Positions 15,131 to 23,405 are shown, counted from the stretch's first letter. The stretch is 64,000 bases of DNA from Lichenibacterium minor (GCF_004137685.1 NZ_QYBB01000014.1:1-64000), one strand, 5' to 3'. Translations and numbers: made by a program. The notes: generated by a model from the letters alone, not told the origin.

Positions 15131-16500
15131 CCCTGAAATCCAAATCGGATATCATCCAGTCGTGAAATAATCGATGGTAAACCCCGTTCCATAAGGAGAG
15201 TGACTCCATCTCTACCCTCCTCATCCAGAGGCTTCTCGGTCAGAAATGAAAGTGCCTCAGATTTTTCGGAAAATATATCTGTAGCGTCAGCCGCAATTCG
15301 CTGCAGTGTACGCATTGCGTCCTCTCTAGAAGTAGCCGTTCCTAAGGCTACGTCGAGGCGCTTCGCTTCTGCAGCGAAGTCGAAGATGGGCTCGTCGTGT
15401 AGAGCTATGGCCGGCGCTACATCAGATTGGTTCGAGTCATAGGAAGGTTCTAGACGCGCTTCGGCCTTGGCGGCGGTGACGGCCAGCATCACCTTGCCGG
15501 CAACCGACTGCACTATGTCGTGGGTCAGGTAGTGGTGTTCGCCACCCACCGCGACATCGGCCTTCTTCAGCTTGATGCGGCCGCCGTTCATGTAGTCCAC
15601 GGTACCGACGTGGATCCCGTCGGAACCGACGACCTCCATGCCGTTGCGGATTTCGGCGGCGAAGCGCCCCAAGGCGCCCGTCACGGTCCCGCCCGTGCGG
15701 GCGTCGTCGATGTCCACCACCGTCTTGCGCAGCGTCTCGTTGATAGTCTCGATGCGATCGGCAGCCTCCTTGTGGATGCCAATCTCCTCGACCACCCGGG
15801 CCGACTTGGCCACGACCGCCTCCTCGGCGAACTCTTCGAGCTCGATCGTGCGCTCCCAGAACGCTTCGGCGCCGAGCGCCGCCACGGGGCGGTCGATGGA
15901 GTACCGGTCAATGCTGACCGTCTCGACACGCAGGGTGACGTCCTCGGACACCTGACTCTCGACGACGTAGCTGTGCAGACGGACCTTGCCGCGGCTAACG
16001 ACGCGCTTGTCAACGTCGAGGCGCTCCTCAACGACCTGCACGACGTCCTCATCGCCGCGCTCGGCCGCCCTGGTCGAGAGCCGCGACATCGGCGCGAGCG
16101 GAGTTCTTCCAGCCACTGTCATGCCGGCTGCGTTCTCCGCGGCGCCCGTCCAGCCCTCGCTACGCCAACTCCGCTCTCGCTCGTCGAGGTCCACGGAGCC
16201 ATGCCGCTCCAGGACGTCGACAATTCCGTCGAGGCGGTCTTCGTCGGCCCGCACTGTCAGTGTGATGCCGCCGCGGCGGATGCTTTCCGCGTAGGTGGCG
16301 CGGTCCTCGGTGCCGCTGAAGAGCTGCTCCAGCGAGCCCCAGAAGCTTACGCCACCGGTCGCGGCTGAGCCCAGCGCCTCACCTTCTGCGGGCAGCAGGG
16401 TGATGTCAGACGCGGGGACGCCGGAGGACTTAAGTTCCGCCACGGCCTGATCGGCGTGGCTGCGCGTGTCAAAGACGGCGGTGATGCTGTGATTGGCCAT
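15127..16500 (-). CDS. DUF2382/DUF2171 stress-type protein fused to an antitoxin-like tail
   Basis: 457 residues from ATG 16500 with ribosome site ggag. Residues 1-~95 are a YflT/general-stress-like ferredoxin-fold domain (Ala-Val-Phe-Asp-Thr, Ser-Gly-Val-Pro-Ala-Ser-Asp-Ile). About 130-265 is DUF2382 (YsnF/AvaK type, Glu/Val-rich repeats with Glu-Glu-Val-Gly/Ile-x-Lys-Glu). About 275-345 is DUF2171 (Gly-Met-Glu-Val-Val-Gly-Ser-Asp-Gly, Val-Gly-Thr-Val-Asp). The last ~110 residues are not part of this family: acidic, helical, ending Gly-Leu-Pro-Ser-Ile-Ile-Ser-Arg-Leu-Asp-Asp-Ile-Arg. They are encoded in low-G+C DNA like the coupled RES toxin. I infer that the tail came with the toxin and may be its antitoxin. 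Confidence 0.8.
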   Translation of the reverse strand: MANHSITAVFDTRSHADQAVAELKSSGVPASDITLLPAEGEALGSAATGGVSFWGSLEQLFSGTEDRATYAESIRRGGITLTVRADEDRLDGIVDVLERHGSVDLDERERSWRSEGWTGAAENAAGMTVAGRTPLAPMSRLSTRAAERGDEDVVQVVEERLDVDKRVVSRGKVRLHSYVVESQVSEDVTLRVETVSIDRYSIDRPVAALGAEAFWERTIELEEFAEEAVVAKSARVVEEIGIHKEAADRIETINETLRKTVVDIDDARTGGTVTGALGRFAAEIRNGMEVVGSDGIHVGTVDYMNGGRIKLKKADVAVGGEHHYLTHDIVQSVAGKVMLAVTAAKAEARLEPSYDSNQSDVAPAIALHDEPIFDFAAEAKRLDVALGTATSREDAMRTLQRIAADATDIFSEKSEALSFLTEKPLDEEGRDGVTLLMERGLPSIISRLDDIRFGFQG

Positions 16501-16592
16501 GAAGGCTCCACCGTGATCCGCGTTGATTGGCATCAAGGATGCCCACCGCAAAATGTACGCCTTGGCATCTGTGACCTCAAGGCGGCTCGGAA

Positions 16593-16874
16593 TCACACCG
16601 CCTCGCACACCCGCCTCGCCTCGGCCCGCAGCGCCTGGACGAGCGCCCGCAGCTCGCGCCCCTTGCGGCCTCGTGACCCATGAACCGTCCTCGCCGCCCG
16701 CAGTCGCTCCAAACCTTCAGGGGTCCGCGGCCCCGTCGACAGCCCACCGTGGAAGCGGCACCGGCCGTTCGGCATAGCGGACTGACCGCAGGATCCACCC
16801 TGACGGGTTTTCGCACCGCAGATACCGCCGGGGCGGGGCGCCATGGGGTTCAGTGTGCGGTTTTCGTCACTCAC
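16593..16874 (-). CDS. HGGxSTG-motif phage/mobile-element protein
   Basis: 93 residues from GTG 16874. The central motif Cys-Gly-Ala-Lys-Thr-Arg ... Cys ... Asn-Gly-Arg-Cys-Arg-Phe-His-Gly-Gly-Leu-Ser-Thr-Gly-Pro-Arg-Thr is the HGGxSTG signature of a small Cys/His protein that accompanies terminase-type genes in Rhizobiales prophages and remnants. The Cys-Cys-Cys-His set suggests zinc binding. A basic C-terminal helix follows. It overlaps the upstream gene by 8 bases and forms a trio with the two genes above it. Confidence 0.8.
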   Translation of the reverse strand: MSDENRTLNPMAPRPGGICGAKTRQGGSCGQSAMPNGRCRFHGGLSTGPRTPEGLERLRAARTVHGSRGRKGRELRALVQALRAEARRVCEAV

Positions 16875-17373
16875 CCCCGGCCCTCCCCGTAGCAACCGCC
16901 CCGACGATGGCTTGGCCGCCGTCCTGCACCACGACGCGCTCGACCCGGACGACCTGAGGACCCTTGCCCCGATGCCGAGCCAGAGCATCCAGCATGTCGG
17001 TGAAGCCGCGGCCCAGGTTGGCGCCGTCCTTCCGCAGCTTGGCCGCGACCTCCGCTGGCTGTTCCGGAATCATCGCGCGGCGGAGGCATTCCATGCTGGC
17101 CTGATGCAGCGCCACGGCCTGCGCCGCGATCATCCCTTCCACAGGGTTCTTCGGCGCGAAGGCCGCAAGGCTGTCCATCGTCAGCCCGACCAGGGCAGCG
17201 CGAGCCTCTTTGTCCTCTGCCTTCCTCACGTCCGACAGCGTGCCGAGCGTGCGGTTCAATAGGCTTGAGCCCCACTTCGCGTTCCTCGATCCCGTGGCTT
17301 CCCGGATGACGTCCCGGCCCTCCGGCGCGGTGGCGGGGGTCGTCTCGCTTGATGCGGTGATCTCGCCGTTCAT
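16867..17373 (-). CDS. conserved prophage protein of the HGGxSTG trio
   Basis: 168 residues. An Ala-rich helical central part (Leu-Thr-Met-Asp-Ser-Leu, Ala-Gln-Ala-Val-Ala-Leu-His-Gln) precedes a C-terminal strand pattern Val-Arg-Val-Glu-Arg-Val-Val-Val-Gln-Asp-Gly-Gly-Gln-Ala-Ile-Val-Gly. I recognise this Val-x-x-Gly-Gly-Gln-Ala-x-Val-Gly ending from genes that sit between DUF5681 and HGGxSTG genes in rhizobial genomes. Biochemical role unknown. Confidence 0.65.
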   Translation of the reverse strand: MNGEITASSETTPATAPEGRDVIREATGSRNAKWGSSLLNRTLGTLSDVRKAEDKEARAALVGLTMDSLAAFAPKNPVEGMIAAQAVALHQASMECLRRAMIPEQPAEVAAKLRKDGANLGRGFTDMLDALARHRGKGPQVVRVERVVVQDGGQAIVGAVATGRAGGE

Positions 17374-17384
17374 GATGCTTTCCC

Positions 17385-17747
17385 TTAGTTCGCTAAGCCG
17401 GCATCGCCGTCCTCACCGGCCAGCATCGCCAGGGCCAGGAGCTCGTCCGTCGTGTAGTCCGCCAGCGACCGCTTCGGCCGCACGTCGACCGTCGCCACCG
17501 GCTTCCCGTGCCCGCGGTCCAGGATCGCTGAAGCCGATGCCACCCGCACTGAGCCGGGCTGGCCGTCGTCGACCATGAGCGCCCGCAGTGTGTCGATTGC
17601 CTCGACCGAGTAGGACTGCGCCCGCTCGCGCAGTTCCGGTGGCAGCTTCGGACGGCCGCCAGGGTTGCCGCTCGCCCCCTTGGTGAAGGGACGGCCGACG
17701 GTGCGTCCTGCGCTGTTGTCGCGCTGTTCTGAACGTGCCTTCGCCAT
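17385..17747 (-). CDS. DUF5681 protein (small-terminase-like)
   Basis: 120 residues. The N-terminal Lys-Gly-x-Ser-Gly-Asn-Pro-Gly-Gly-Arg-Pro motif (about 26-36) defines DUF5681, often encoded where phage small terminases are. A helical part with Val-Arg-Val-Ala-Ser-Ala-Ser-Ala-Ile-Leu-Asp-Arg-Gly-His-Gly-Lys-Pro follows, the DNA-recognition-like part of this family. ATG 17747 is preferred over 17753 because gaggagg then lies at a normal distance. If it packages DNA, the large subunit is missing from the visible element. Confidence 0.75.
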   Translation of the reverse strand: MAKARSEQRDNSAGRTVGRPFTKGASGNPGGRPKLPPELRERAQSYSVEAIDTLRALMVDDGQPGSVRVASASAILDRGHGKPVATVDVRPKRSLADYTTDELLALAMLAGEDGDAGLAN

Positions 17748-17749
17748 GG

Positions 17750-18094
17750 TCATACCCTCCTCTTCGACCGGGTCGCCGCCTTCGGCCGAACCGGGTCCGC
17801 GTATTCCCACGCTCGGCTCAGCGCCGTCTCGACCATCGCGCACGTCGCCAAATGATCGCCGCGCCATCCCATGACGTGAACCACGCCCCGAAAGGGCCGC
17901 AGCTCGAAAAGCGGCGTGCCGTCGTCGCGGCAGATGAAGAACGTGACGGCCAGCCCGTTCCCGAGCGCATCTTCGATGCTGGCGACGAGGTCGGGCGGGG
18001 TGGGATCTTCCGCGTAGCGCCGCAGCACGAACCGGGGCGAGGTGGACTGCACCGGGACGGGCGCGAGGGCTGCGGAGGTGCGGCGCCGGCTCAT
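17750..18094 (-). CDS. hypothetical prophage protein
   Basis: 114 residues from ATG 18094, coupled by ATGA to the RuvC-like gene. After a basic start the core shows alternating strands and helices, including Val-Thr-Phe-Phe-Ile-Cys-Arg-Asp-Asp-Gly-Thr-Pro-Leu-Phe-Glu-Leu and Gly-Val-Val-His-Val-Met-Gly-Trp. The C-terminus is Lys/Arg-rich. No family recognised. Confidence 0.6.
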   Translation of the reverse strand: MSRRRTSAALAPVPVQSTSPRFVLRRYAEDPTPPDLVASIEDALGNGLAVTFFICRDDGTPLFELRPFRGVVHVMGWRGDHLATCAMVETALSRAWEYADPVRPKAATRSKRRV

Positions 18095-18579
18095 CGGCCC
18101 GTCTCCCGCGCCAAGCCGGCCACCGCGATCAGTGCGGCCTCGGCGCGACCATCGTCCTTCTTCCGCGCGAACCGCTGCGCCATGCTGGGCCACCGCGCGA
18201 TGGCCTTAGATCGCGCTTCGTCCTTCCTGTCCGCCCCGGGCCCGATGTCCACGCGCCGTTTCCACCACGCCGGCGCCAACATGACGACAGGGACGCCCAG
18301 CGCCCCGAGGGTGCCCTCGATGATGCCCCGGCTCCGACCGAACCCGAACGCCCCCACCGGACCCTCGCCGGGACGAGGCCCGACCAGCTCGCAATAGGCC
18401 TGCCCGGCACCCCAGGCCCGCACCCGGGCGGCGAGCAGCGGCGCGTTGATGGCTCTCCGGCCTGCCGCGCCGTCCTGCAGCGTCGGCATGTCGTCGATGT
18501 CGACGAGAACCGCGTCCGAGGTCAGCAGCGCCAGCGCGCCGCTAAGGCCAGGGTCTATTCCGATCACGAGTGCGCTCAT
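18091..18579 (-). CDS. RuvC-like Holliday-junction nuclease, prophage type
   Basis: 162 residues from ATG 18579. The RNase H fold is recognised by Val-Ile-Gly-Ile-Asp-Pro-Gly-Leu-Ser-Gly-Ala at residues 5-15 (first catalytic Asp), Ala-Tyr-Cys-Glu-Leu-Val near 65 (catalytic Glu), a Gly-Ile-Ile-Glu-Gly segment, and Lys-Lys-Asp-Asp-Gly-Arg-Ala-Glu-Ala-Ala-Leu near the end (last acidic pair). It would resolve branched DNA during element replication or packaging. It is translationally coupled on both sides and follows the primase gene group. Confidence 0.8.
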   Translation of the reverse strand: MSALVIGIDPGLSGALALLTSDAVLVDIDDMPTLQDGAAGRRAINAPLLAARVRAWGAGQAYCELVGPRPGEGPVGAFGFGRSRGIIEGTLGALGVPVVMLAPAWWKRRVDIGPGADRKDEARSKAIARWPSMAQRFARKKDDGRAEAALIAVAGLARETGR

Positions 18580-19346
18580 GCTGCTTCCCCTTCCGCTTCG
18601 GCGCCGTACCCGGCTGCCACAATGATTTTGTCGACCAGCACCGTCCGGCGCGTCGTGTAGGCGGGGCAGCACGCGGCGTGCATGAACAGCGGAGCCCCGC
18701 GTCTCCCGCTCAGCACAGCCACCACCGGCGCGGAGTCGTCGAGCGGCCCATCGCAGACGTGGCACCGACCGCCGTGGGCTTGGCGCTCCGCTAGAGCTTC
18801 CGAGTTGCGGACTTTCGCCCGGGTAATCTCGACCGCGTCCCGCAGAGCGGCGGGCCCCTCGCGACCGTCTTCAGCCAGGGCACGAAGCTCACGCTCGACA
18901 CCGGCGCGGACGTCGGCCGGAGAGATCGGGAGGGGGTCGCCAGGGGGAGGGCCGATCCGCTCGCAGAGGCCGCTTTCAGTTCCCGGTGTTCCCGGTTCTA
19001 CATCTTTTACCGGGAACTGGGGGAACGTTGATACTGCAAGGCTTTTTCCCCCAATTCCCGGTGTTCCCGGTGTTCCCGGTGCTACAACATGAGATCTCGT
19101 GCGCGCGACTTTTCCGAGCGGCGCAACATCGTTGCGCGCTGGCTCGCGATCACTTTTTCCAAGAACTCCGTTTTCGGACCGGGAACACCGGGAAGTCCGG
19201 GAACTGTAAGCCATTTCAATAGGATGGACATCGAAGCTACCGGGAACTGCACCGGGAACTGACCCCTCAGAACCGGGAATTGGACGGGTTGCGGACCCAT
19301 CCAGGCCGGAGAACACATCATCGAGCAGGGCGACGGGATCAATCAT
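18576..19346 (-). CDS. prophage protein with Pro-Gly-Thr repeats and a Cys motif
   Basis: 256 residues from ATG 19346, which overlaps the primase stop (ATGA). The first ~100 residues are low complexity with repeated Pro-Gly-Thr/Pro-Gly triplets, caused by the ttcccggtg DNA repeats beneath. The C-terminal ~110 residues form an ordered domain with Cys-His-Val-Cys-Asp-Gly-Pro-Leu and a later His-Ala-Ala-Cys-Cys, a possible zinc site. I cannot name a family. Its position between primase and RuvC suggests DNA metabolism. Confidence 0.65.
   Translation of the reverse strand: MIDPVALLDDVFSGLDGSATRPIPGSEGSVPGAVPGSFDVHPIEMAYSSRTSRCSRSENGVLGKSDREPARNDVAPLGKVARTRSHVVAPGTPGTPGIGGKSLAVSTFPQFPVKDVEPGTPGTESGLCERIGPPPGDPLPISPADVRAGVERELRALAEDGREGPAALRDAVEITRAKVRNSEALAERQAHGGRCHVCDGPLDDSAPVVAVLSGRRGAPLFMHAACCPAYTTRRTVLVDKIIVAAGYGAEAEGEAA
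18980..19276. repeat. dispersed ttcccggtg / caccgggaa repeats
   Basis: Three perfect tandem 9-mers ttcccggtg occupy 19055-19081, two more lie at 18980-18997, and several cgggaac variants extend to about 19276 on the same strand. They sit inside a coding region and encode the Pro-Gly-Thr repeats of the protein at 18576-19346. Slippage during replication could vary the copy number. Confidence 0.75.
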
Positions 19347-22309
19347 GCGCGGCCTCCCGCGTAGGCTTTGAATGGCTCGTCCTGCTGATCCCGGCCGAAG
19401 TGGTTGCGGGAAAGCGCGTAGGCTTTCAGGCGTCCGACCTTCGGCACGAAGGAGATGCAGAGGTGTTCGGCATCTTTGGTTTTCGCCAGCATCCCGGCGC
19501 CGCTGAGGGCCTTGGCGACCAACCCCTCCTTCAGCGTGCCGCCAGACCCTTCGATGAGCCTGTCGGGCGTGAGATAGATCGCTCGGTCGTCCCACCAGCC
19601 GAGGGCGTCCCGCGTCGGGCGCATTTCGGCATCGAGCCAATGAATGGAGGTGTTCCACCGCTCCGCAATCCACTGCCTCAGATTACCGATGGCCTGTTCC
19701 GCCGGGTCAAGCGCCTGGGCATCGCTCGATGCCTTGAAGCCCGCCCAGGCCCATCGCACGGCGTCGTTGACAGCTGTTCCTGCCGGCAGCAGCCCAAAAG
19801 CCTGAGCGAAGCTGCCAGCCGCGGCGAGGATGGCCAAGGGCAGTGCTGCCCGGATGGTGGCCGCGTCGGCCCCTGGCCCGGCTAGCCGGCGTGCGCCTTC
19901 GTTGATCTTGTCTCTGACCTCCGCAGCCCGCTCATGAGTCCCTGCAGCCACCAGCGCCCGCACGAAGGTTGGACCGGCGTGTCCATGGTGACGCGACACG
20001 CTGGCGATCTTTGCAAACGTACCCGCGTCGAGCATCCGATTGATGCCGGTGACGTCGACATCGGCGATGCGGACCGCCTGTCCACCTGTCCAACTCTCCC
20101 CGTCCGCCGTGATTTTGGCCTCGAGGCTCGTCTCGCTCGATAAGATGGCGAAAGTTTTCCAGCGGTGGGGATCGCGGGCCGTGGCGTTGGCTGTCATGCG
20201 GGCTTTGCCGACGCCGCTCGCGAGAGTGTAGACGACGCGCGCCGTCTCCTTCCCGCTGAGGTGAGCCAACTCGTCCAGTGCGAAGACGCTGCCGTTGGCC
20301 TTGGCCGCCAGAAACTCGAAGCCGTTGACGGTGGTCTTTGCGACCTGGAACAGCCCTGGCCGCGTCGAGTCCGGCACCGACCAGACCGAGGCCGCAAGGC
20401 GCTGCGCCGTGGTCTTCCCGGCGCTGGTCTGGCCAGACAGATTGATGCCGACGCTGTCCAGCCCGCAGAGATCGACCAGCACTCCCGCGAACCCGGCCGC
20501 CAACCCGAGCGTGAAATGGGGGCAACCCGACGCGTTTACTGCGGCAGCAGCACCGGCCTTCCATCCGTCGAGCGTTCCACCGCGGGCCACCGTTTCCGGC
20601 ATTACCGACCCGGCCGCTAATTCGACGCTCTGGCCTTCCGGCAGACCGATGACCTCCCCACCGGGCGCAACATAGAACCGGGCTCCACCGGCGTCGTGCC
20701 ACCCGGGATGACGAACGATACGAATCTCCTGATCGGGATGGGCCGCCTTCAGCGCGGCGACTGCGACGAGTTCGCCATCGTCCTGAAATCTCACTCCGGC
20801 TTCGAGAAACAGCCCGCGAGCTTCCGCACCACCCATCGCAGCGAGGTTCTTGCGCTCGATGTCCACCGCACGCGGGTGCCCATCCATGTCTTCCAGCAGG
20901 AGGCGCAGGCCGTAGGCATCAGCGTCGTCGACCACGCGAAGCCGGGCTGTGATCCCGAAGGGGCTCGCGATCGGCGCGCGAAGCACCACCGCATTCTCGC
21001 CCGAGCCCTTCGTGAACTCCTTATGGAGCCAGATCCGACCATCGCTAGCAAAGTCGTAGAACAGGGTCCGTCCGTTCAGGATCGGAACCGGATACAGCGT
21101 CGCGATCCGCTCCAACTCCGCTTGCCGCCCAACCTTCTCCGCCCTCTCGCGTAGCTCGGCCGCGGTCGGCACAAACCGCGCCGCGCGCTCGATGCCGCCG
21201 CGCACGGCATCAACGCCGTCCGCACGCAGCGTGTCCAGCCAATCTGTCGCCGTCCCAGGAGTGCCGGGCAGGACGATACGGGTCTCAATGGCCGAGCCCT
21301 CATCGTGGCGCCGCATCCCTAATTCGCGAGCGGCGCGCTCGCCGGCCTTGGTCGGCTGCGCCCTACCGTCCTTCGGGGCTTCGTCGCGGTCGGCGGCGAT
21401 CGTCACCTGACGCGTTGCGGGCCAGGGTTGCCAAGCCGCCACGCCCGCCGTCGAGATGGCCGCCGCCACCGCGATCTCGCCGACCTCGACCTCGCGCCGG
21501 AAGGCGTGCGCCACCGCGGCGCCCGTTTCGATCCCCTCTGTCACGATGACATGAGGCGCTTTGCCGGCACTGCCCCACATGACGCTGCGGCCCGCCGTGC
21601 TGGCGCCATCTGCAGGCGCCTTGGCCGACTTCTTCGGGTCGCGGGCCCTCCCGTTCGGCCCTGTCCCGAGGTCGGCCTTTCCGGCCCCGCCCGGAGCCAC
21701 GTAGATGCGATGACAGTGCAGCCCGCCGTCCGCCGCCACGGTGCTGAAGGCCACCGCCGGGAACTGCCCCACGTCGACAGGCTTGCCGCCCGGCTTGGAC
21801 GGCGCTTCCCAGTACGTCAGAGCCATCCAGCCTACAGCCGCGGTGGACGGCATCAGCACGTCGCCCGGCGCGATCCCGAGGCGGTGCGCCAGGTAGGCGA
21901 CAGGCAGGCCCGCGTCCGCCGACCCGGCCGGCGGGTTTAGCAGCGACGTGGCGTCCATACGCTGGCCGCCCTTGCCGCCACCCTTCGTCTTGATGAGGTC
22001 AGACCGTCCGATCGCCTCGGCCGCTCGGATCTTGGCGCCTTCGATGTCGACCCCATCGCATTTCATCACGACGTCGAGGATGGAGTCCGCGTGACCATCT
22101 GACAGGCAGGAGCAGAATGCCTTGGCCTTCCGGGCGTCCCAACGCCAGTTATCGCCGTTGCTCTGGTGATCCGGATAGGGGCACGCGATGTGGCTCGACT
22201 TTGTGCAGCGCCGCCAATCGATGTTGAGGGCGTCGAGCACGTCTGTTTCGCGTCCCTGTACGGCCGCCTTGATGTCGCGAGTGACGACATAGGTCTCAGC
22301 TTCTGCCAT
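19343..22309 (-). CDS. primase-helicase: CHC2-like zinc, toprim and DUF927 ATPase
   Basis: 988 residues. Residues ~33-70 carry a CHC2-type zinc finger (Cys-Pro-Tyr-Pro-Asp-His ... Phe-Cys-Ser-Cys). Around 250-320 is a toprim domain (Val-Ile-Val-Thr-Glu-Gly-Ile-Glu-Thr-Gly, then Ile-Ala-Ala-Asp-Arg-Asp-Glu). From ~400 is DUF927, a helicase-like ATPase with Walker A Gly-Gln-Thr-Ser-Ala-Gly-Lys-Thr-Thr and Walker B Phe-Ala-Leu-Asp-Glu-Leu. Such proteins prime and unwind DNA for replication of integrative elements and phages. It is coupled to both neighbours and is the main replication protein of the element. Confidence 0.9.
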   Translation of the reverse strand: MAEAETYVVTRDIKAAVQGRETDVLDALNIDWRRCTKSSHIACPYPDHQSNGDNWRWDARKAKAFCSCLSDGHADSILDVVMKCDGVDIEGAKIRAAEAIGRSDLIKTKGGGKGGQRMDATSLLNPPAGSADAGLPVAYLAHRLGIAPGDVLMPSTAAVGWMALTYWEAPSKPGGKPVDVGQFPAVAFSTVAADGGLHCHRIYVAPGGAGKADLGTGPNGRARDPKKSAKAPADGASTAGRSVMWGSAGKAPHVIVTEGIETGAAVAHAFRREVEVGEIAVAAAISTAGVAAWQPWPATRQVTIAADRDEAPKDGRAQPTKAGERAARELGMRRHDEGSAIETRIVLPGTPGTATDWLDTLRADGVDAVRGGIERAARFVPTAAELRERAEKVGRQAELERIATLYPVPILNGRTLFYDFASDGRIWLHKEFTKGSGENAVVLRAPIASPFGITARLRVVDDADAYGLRLLLEDMDGHPRAVDIERKNLAAMGGAEARGLFLEAGVRFQDDGELVAVAALKAAHPDQEIRIVRHPGWHDAGGARFYVAPGGEVIGLPEGQSVELAAGSVMPETVARGGTLDGWKAGAAAAVNASGCPHFTLGLAAGFAGVLVDLCGLDSVGINLSGQTSAGKTTAQRLAASVWSVPDSTRPGLFQVAKTTVNGFEFLAAKANGSVFALDELAHLSGKETARVVYTLASGVGKARMTANATARDPHRWKTFAILSSETSLEAKITADGESWTGGQAVRIADVDVTGINRMLDAGTFAKIASVSRHHGHAGPTFVRALVAAGTHERAAEVRDKINEGARRLAGPGADAATIRAALPLAILAAAGSFAQAFGLLPAGTAVNDAVRWAWAGFKASSDAQALDPAEQAIGNLRQWIAERWNTSIHWLDAEMRPTRDALGWWDDRAIYLTPDRLIEGSGGTLKEGLVAKALSGAGMLAKTKDAEHLCISFVPKVGRLKAYALSRNHFGRDQQDEPFKAYAGGRA

Positions 22310-22731
22310 CAGCGACGGCCCTCGATCTTAGCGACGAGGCGATCAACGACCTCGGCTTGGCGAAATGTCAGACGTCCGCGCGGGTCGCGCAGGCGCGCGA
22401 TGATGTCGGTGGTGAACTGGCGCTCCCACGGGGTGAGGCTGAGCCGGAAAAGCCCGCGCTCCAGCGTCCCCCGCACCTCGCGTCGATAGGCCGGCGTCCA
22501 ATCGATGTGCCCGTGGTCGGGCTTCGACCTGCGGGGGCGACGAAGTGGCGTCGGCGACGAGGTGGGGTGCTCGACCGCGTCCGCCAGCGCGTGCCAGTCG
22601 ACCCCGGCGCCCTGCAGCGTCCGCCCGAGCGCGCGAGCGGCGTTCAAGGCTTCGCCGTCGACCGGGCTCGCCATCATCCGCAGCAGTGCGCCGATGCGGG
22701 GCAGCACGGCCGGGGGTATCGCGGCGGCCAT
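22309..22731 (-). CDS. hypothetical prophage replication-region protein
   Basis: 140 residues from ATG 22731, which shares a base with the upstream stop (TGATG). It is helical, with a Pro/Thr-rich linker at ~68-80 and a C-terminal part showing Leu-Thr-Pro-Trp-Glu-Arg-Gln-Phe-x-x-x-Ile and Leu-Thr-Phe-Arg-Gln-Ala-Glu-Val-Val-Asp-Arg-Leu. This C-terminal pattern recurs in small proteins next to phage primases in Rhizobiales, but has no function I can name. Confidence 0.65.
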   Translation of the reverse strand: MAAAIPPAVLPRIGALLRMMASPVDGEALNAARALGRTLQGAGVDWHALADAVEHPTSSPTPLRRPRRSKPDHGHIDWTPAYRREVRGTLERGLFRLSLTPWERQFTTDIIARLRDPRGRLTFRQAEVVDRLVAKIEGRR

Positions 22732-23201
22732 CACTGGACACCGCCTTCCGGCTTCACGGTGCCGATCATCAGGGCGATGGAGGGGTTCGCCTCGCGGATG
22801 AGGTCGGCCCATGAGGCTTCCCACCGCGGCAGCGTCTCGACGATCAGGCCGTCCCAACGCATCCCCATCGCGGCCAGAGCGGGCCCCGTGTAGAGGATCG
22901 GCAGTGCCTCGCACGCCACGATGGAAGCTGTCCGGCACCGGGCGGCGAAGCGCCGGACGCTCTTGCGGTGGAACGCCGAGGGCCCGAGCGCCTGGCTCCT
23001 GTCGTCGCCCAAAATGACGACGTGCGGTCGGGTAGTCGGCATGTCGAAGCGGCCGGCGCGCTGGGGCACGGTGGCGAACCCGATACCGCCGTCCCGGACG
23101 CAGCGATAGACGCCGCGGAGGTGGAGCGGTCCGTGCTCGACCGCGAAATCCAGGCGGTGCCGCGGGACCTCGCCGCCGACGAAGTGAAAGGCGCCGCTCA
23201 T
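22731..23201 (-). CDS. hypothetical prophage protein
   Basis: 156 residues from ATG 23201, coupled by ATGA to the upstream gene. Predicted alternating strands and helices; notable segments are Val-Val-Ile-Leu-Gly-Asp-Asp-Arg (about 65-72), Ile-Val-Ala-Cys-Glu-Ala-Leu-Pro (about 93-100) and Ala-Leu-Met-Ile-Gly-Thr-Val-Lys near the end, a Rossmann-like spacing of hydrophobic strands. No family identified. Confidence 0.6.
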   Translation of the reverse strand: MSGAFHFVGGEVPRHRLDFAVEHGPLHLRGVYRCVRDGGIGFATVPQRAGRFDMPTTRPHVVILGDDRSQALGPSAFHRKSVRRFAARCRTASIVACEALPILYTGPALAAMGMRWDGLIVETLPRWEASWADLIREANPSIALMIGTVKPEGGVQ

Positions 23202-23404
23202 GCGGCCCTCCCGAAGCTGTTGGCGCTGGCGACGGCAGCGGCCATCGACATCGACATGCCGGTGCGGCGCGCGAGCCAAAGAACCGCGCGGGGCGTCTGG
23301 ATTTTTCCGGGGGAGGCGCTATTCTGAAGGTCGCTTCCGGCCAGGAAAGCATTCTTCAGGGGGGCGGCTTCGCGAGGGCCGCCCCTTCTGCTTTTCAGAG
23401 CCAT
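23198..23404 (-). CDS. short prophage protein
   Basis: 68 residues. The C-terminal half (Arg-Ala-Val-Leu-Trp-Leu-Ala-Arg-Arg-Thr-Gly and Ala-Ala-Ala-Val-Ala-x-Ala-Asn-Ser-Phe-Gly) is a pattern common to a short protein between AlpA and primase genes in related prophages. The first 20 residues are encoded over a strong GC hairpin (23361-23385), so the true start may be further downstream, although no better codon is seen. Confidence 0.55.
   Translation of the reverse strand: MALKSRRGGPREAAPLKNAFLAGSDLQNSASPGKIQTPRAVLWLARRTGMSMSMAAAVASANSFGRAA
23361..23385 (+). terminator. GC hairpin with T-rich tail on the plus strand
   Basis: Stem ggggcggc / gccgcccc with a 9-base loop, followed on the plus strand by ttctgcttttc. 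It lies just after the AlpA-like gene in the leftward direction and inside the 5' end of the next short gene. It could block rightward (antisense) transcription, or act as an attenuator between AlpA and the replication genes. Confidence 0.45.
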
Positions 23405-23405
23405 C

